Notes under the pieces: generated by a model | What the model was told of the DNA's origin: nothing | Seen by the model: the letters and a program-made list of their open reading frames with translations, nothing else | Databases searched by the model: none | Shown: positions 13,046 to 13,092 of the stretch, one piece after another | How positions within the stretch are numbered: the first letter of the stretch is position 1 | Layout: the number at the start of each line of letters is the position of its first letter | Source: Oscillospiraceae bacterium | GTDB taxonomy: Bacteria; Bacillota; Clostridia; Oscillospirales; Ruminococcaceae | DNA: 13,092 nucleotides | Reading direction: 5' to 3' | Assembly: GCA_029005335.1 (NCBI GenBank) | Contig: JAQXFT010000133.1 | Span: 1-13,092, forward strand | Translations under genes and position numbers: made by a program

Positions 13046-13092
13046 ATTGAGAAAATTCCTGCTTCAACCTGTATGCTTTTGTCCTAAGACTA

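Noticed and set aside
12551..13087. 178-codon plus-strand frame opposite the kinase gene
   Set aside because: It is antisense to a well-supported kinase with motifs throughout, has no family motif of its own, and is a by-product of codon usage.

Overview
The window looks like the chromosome of a low-GC Gram-positive anaerobe, most likely a Ruminococcus-like member of the Bacillota. The reasons are strong AGGAGG-type ribosome binding sites, consensus sigma-A promoters, AT-rich intergenic DNA and short tight operons. This is inference from style and gene content; there is no rRNA or other marker gene. Coding density is high, and no stretch above 300 bases lacks a gene. I see no tRNA, insertion sequence, CRISPR array or prophage structural gene.

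Left part (1-5815). A partial lipoprotein gene (minus strand) runs off the left edge. Next to it is a five-gene minus-strand operon, transcribed from about 5695 down to a terminator at 921-958: membrane-anchored alpha/beta hydrolase, stand-alone condensation-domain protein, acyl carrier protein, AMP-forming acyl ligase and SCP2 lipid-binding protein. Gaps are 9-22 bases and almost every gene has a clear ribosome binding site. Together they look like a minimal dissociated assembly line. The ligase would load a carboxylic acid on the carrier protein and the condensation enzyme would transfer it to a soluble amine or alcohol, giving a lipid or N-acyl product. A TetR-family gene (5816-6439) is divergent. 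The 273-base gap between them holds two consensus promoters and four copies of a 15-base operator, one of them lying on the -35 element and spacer of the operon promoter.

Middle (6440-7540). A GTG-started XRE-type repressor gene (minus) is divergent from two overlapping small genes of unknown function (plus). Promoters face in both directions and short repeats suitable as repressor sites lie between them. Hairpin terminators close the block on both sides.

Right part (7548-13045). Five minus-strand genes encode, in transcription order, a protein kinase with a C-terminal zinc ribbon, a VWA-domain protein with a full MIDAS, a PP2C phosphatase, a membrane GGDEF protein, and a protein with an N-terminal cytidine-deaminase-like domain followed by a long low-complexity tail. 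The kinase/VWA/PP2C set matches the TerY-P phospho-signalling triad known from comparative genomics. The linked GGDEF and deaminase-like genes suggest a larger signalling or effector system, and this is one of the two most interesting parts of the window. The other is the small acyl-transfer operon.
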